Below, one piece after another: positions 63,791 to 64,000 of a stretch of DNA of 64,000 nucleotides. The position numbers and the translations under genes are program-made. Under the pieces are notes generated by a model. That model did no database searches. It saw nothing but the letters and a program-made list of their open reading frames with translations, and was not told the DNA's origin. The stretch spans positions 744,001 through 808,000 of the forward strand of contig JBLDXI010000023.1 in NCBI GenBank assembly GCA_047495785.1, read 5' to 3'. Source of the stretch: Lepidodermella squamata. Taxonomy: Eukaryota; Gastrotricha. Position 1 is the first letter of the stretch, and the number at the start of each line of letters is the position of its first letter.

Positions 63791-64000
63791 AATATCGACC
63801 GTACTTTCAAACGCGACAGTCAACTATTGAAATCACGAGACTTTCTGTAAAGCATGTAAAATACAAAATTAGATGTTATATATTTACTCATGTGCATTTT
63901 TCTTTTTAATGGTTGCTTCGGTTTACACTAAGCCGTTTTTCTTGACAGCAGTAGATCTACCTCAAAGTGTATGTCAGCGGCGCGAAATTCAATATCCTCT

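Noticed and set aside
1-64000. tRNA, rRNA or other structured RNA genes
   Set aside because: I looked for tRNA-like arms and conserved rRNA segments and saw none; a covariance-model scan would be needed to exclude small RNAs.

Overview
The window is animal nuclear DNA. Genes have GT-AG introns of about 50-60 nt, secreted and multi-pass membrane proteins, metazoan receptor families (Cys-loop channels, class C GPCRs) and many cut-and-paste and retro-elements. The species cannot be fixed from the sequence; short introns and clustered paralogs suggest a small-genome invertebrate. Coordinates, splice sites and reading frames were worked out by eye from the sequence; family names come from recognised motifs, not database searches.

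Left third (1-31 kb): a family of secreted proteins with two chymotrypsin-fold domains in tandem. Three nearly complete 11-exon genes can be reconstructed: A (372-5352, +), B (8668-14815, +) and C (30965-28677, -). Domain 1 is catalytically dead in all three. Domain 2 has a full His/Asp/Ser triad in B and C but is dead in A. A carries an in-frame TGA, and B has its exon 10 split by a transposon with a 9-bp target duplication. Only C looks intact. An orphan first exon and several 3'-end relics (15.6, 21.3, 24.7-25.1 kb) show repeated duplication and decay. A duplicated segment at 15.6-21.6 and 24.7-26.3 kb also carries a two-TM protein of unknown function and an unknown conserved exon; in the first copy it is interrupted by a 4.05-kb LTR element.

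Right two thirds (21-64 kb): a receptor cluster. There are two intronless GABA-B-like class C GPCR genes (21.9-24.1 and 31.9-34.1 kb) and twelve Cys-loop receptor paralogs (27.2, 34.4, 37.6, 39.4, 41.4, 43.8, 47.2, 49.6, 53.1, 56.5, 58.3 and 61.5 kb), all on the minus strand except the first. Four have three exons with conserved intron positions; eight are intronless and mostly in tandem. All have the 13-residue Cys loop and four TM segments but almost no M3-M4 cytoplasmic domain, no vicinal-Cys loop C, and mostly a Pro-Asp-Arg sequence before M2. Three of the intronless copies are pseudogenes. A chemosensory role is a reasonable inference but unproven.

Mobile elements make up much of the rest: a young non-autonomous LTR element with a nested pogo/Tigger-like element, a three-copy TIR family with 8-bp target duplications, large foldback elements, several MITEs and LINE fragments. 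Many lie inside or just upstream of the two gene families.
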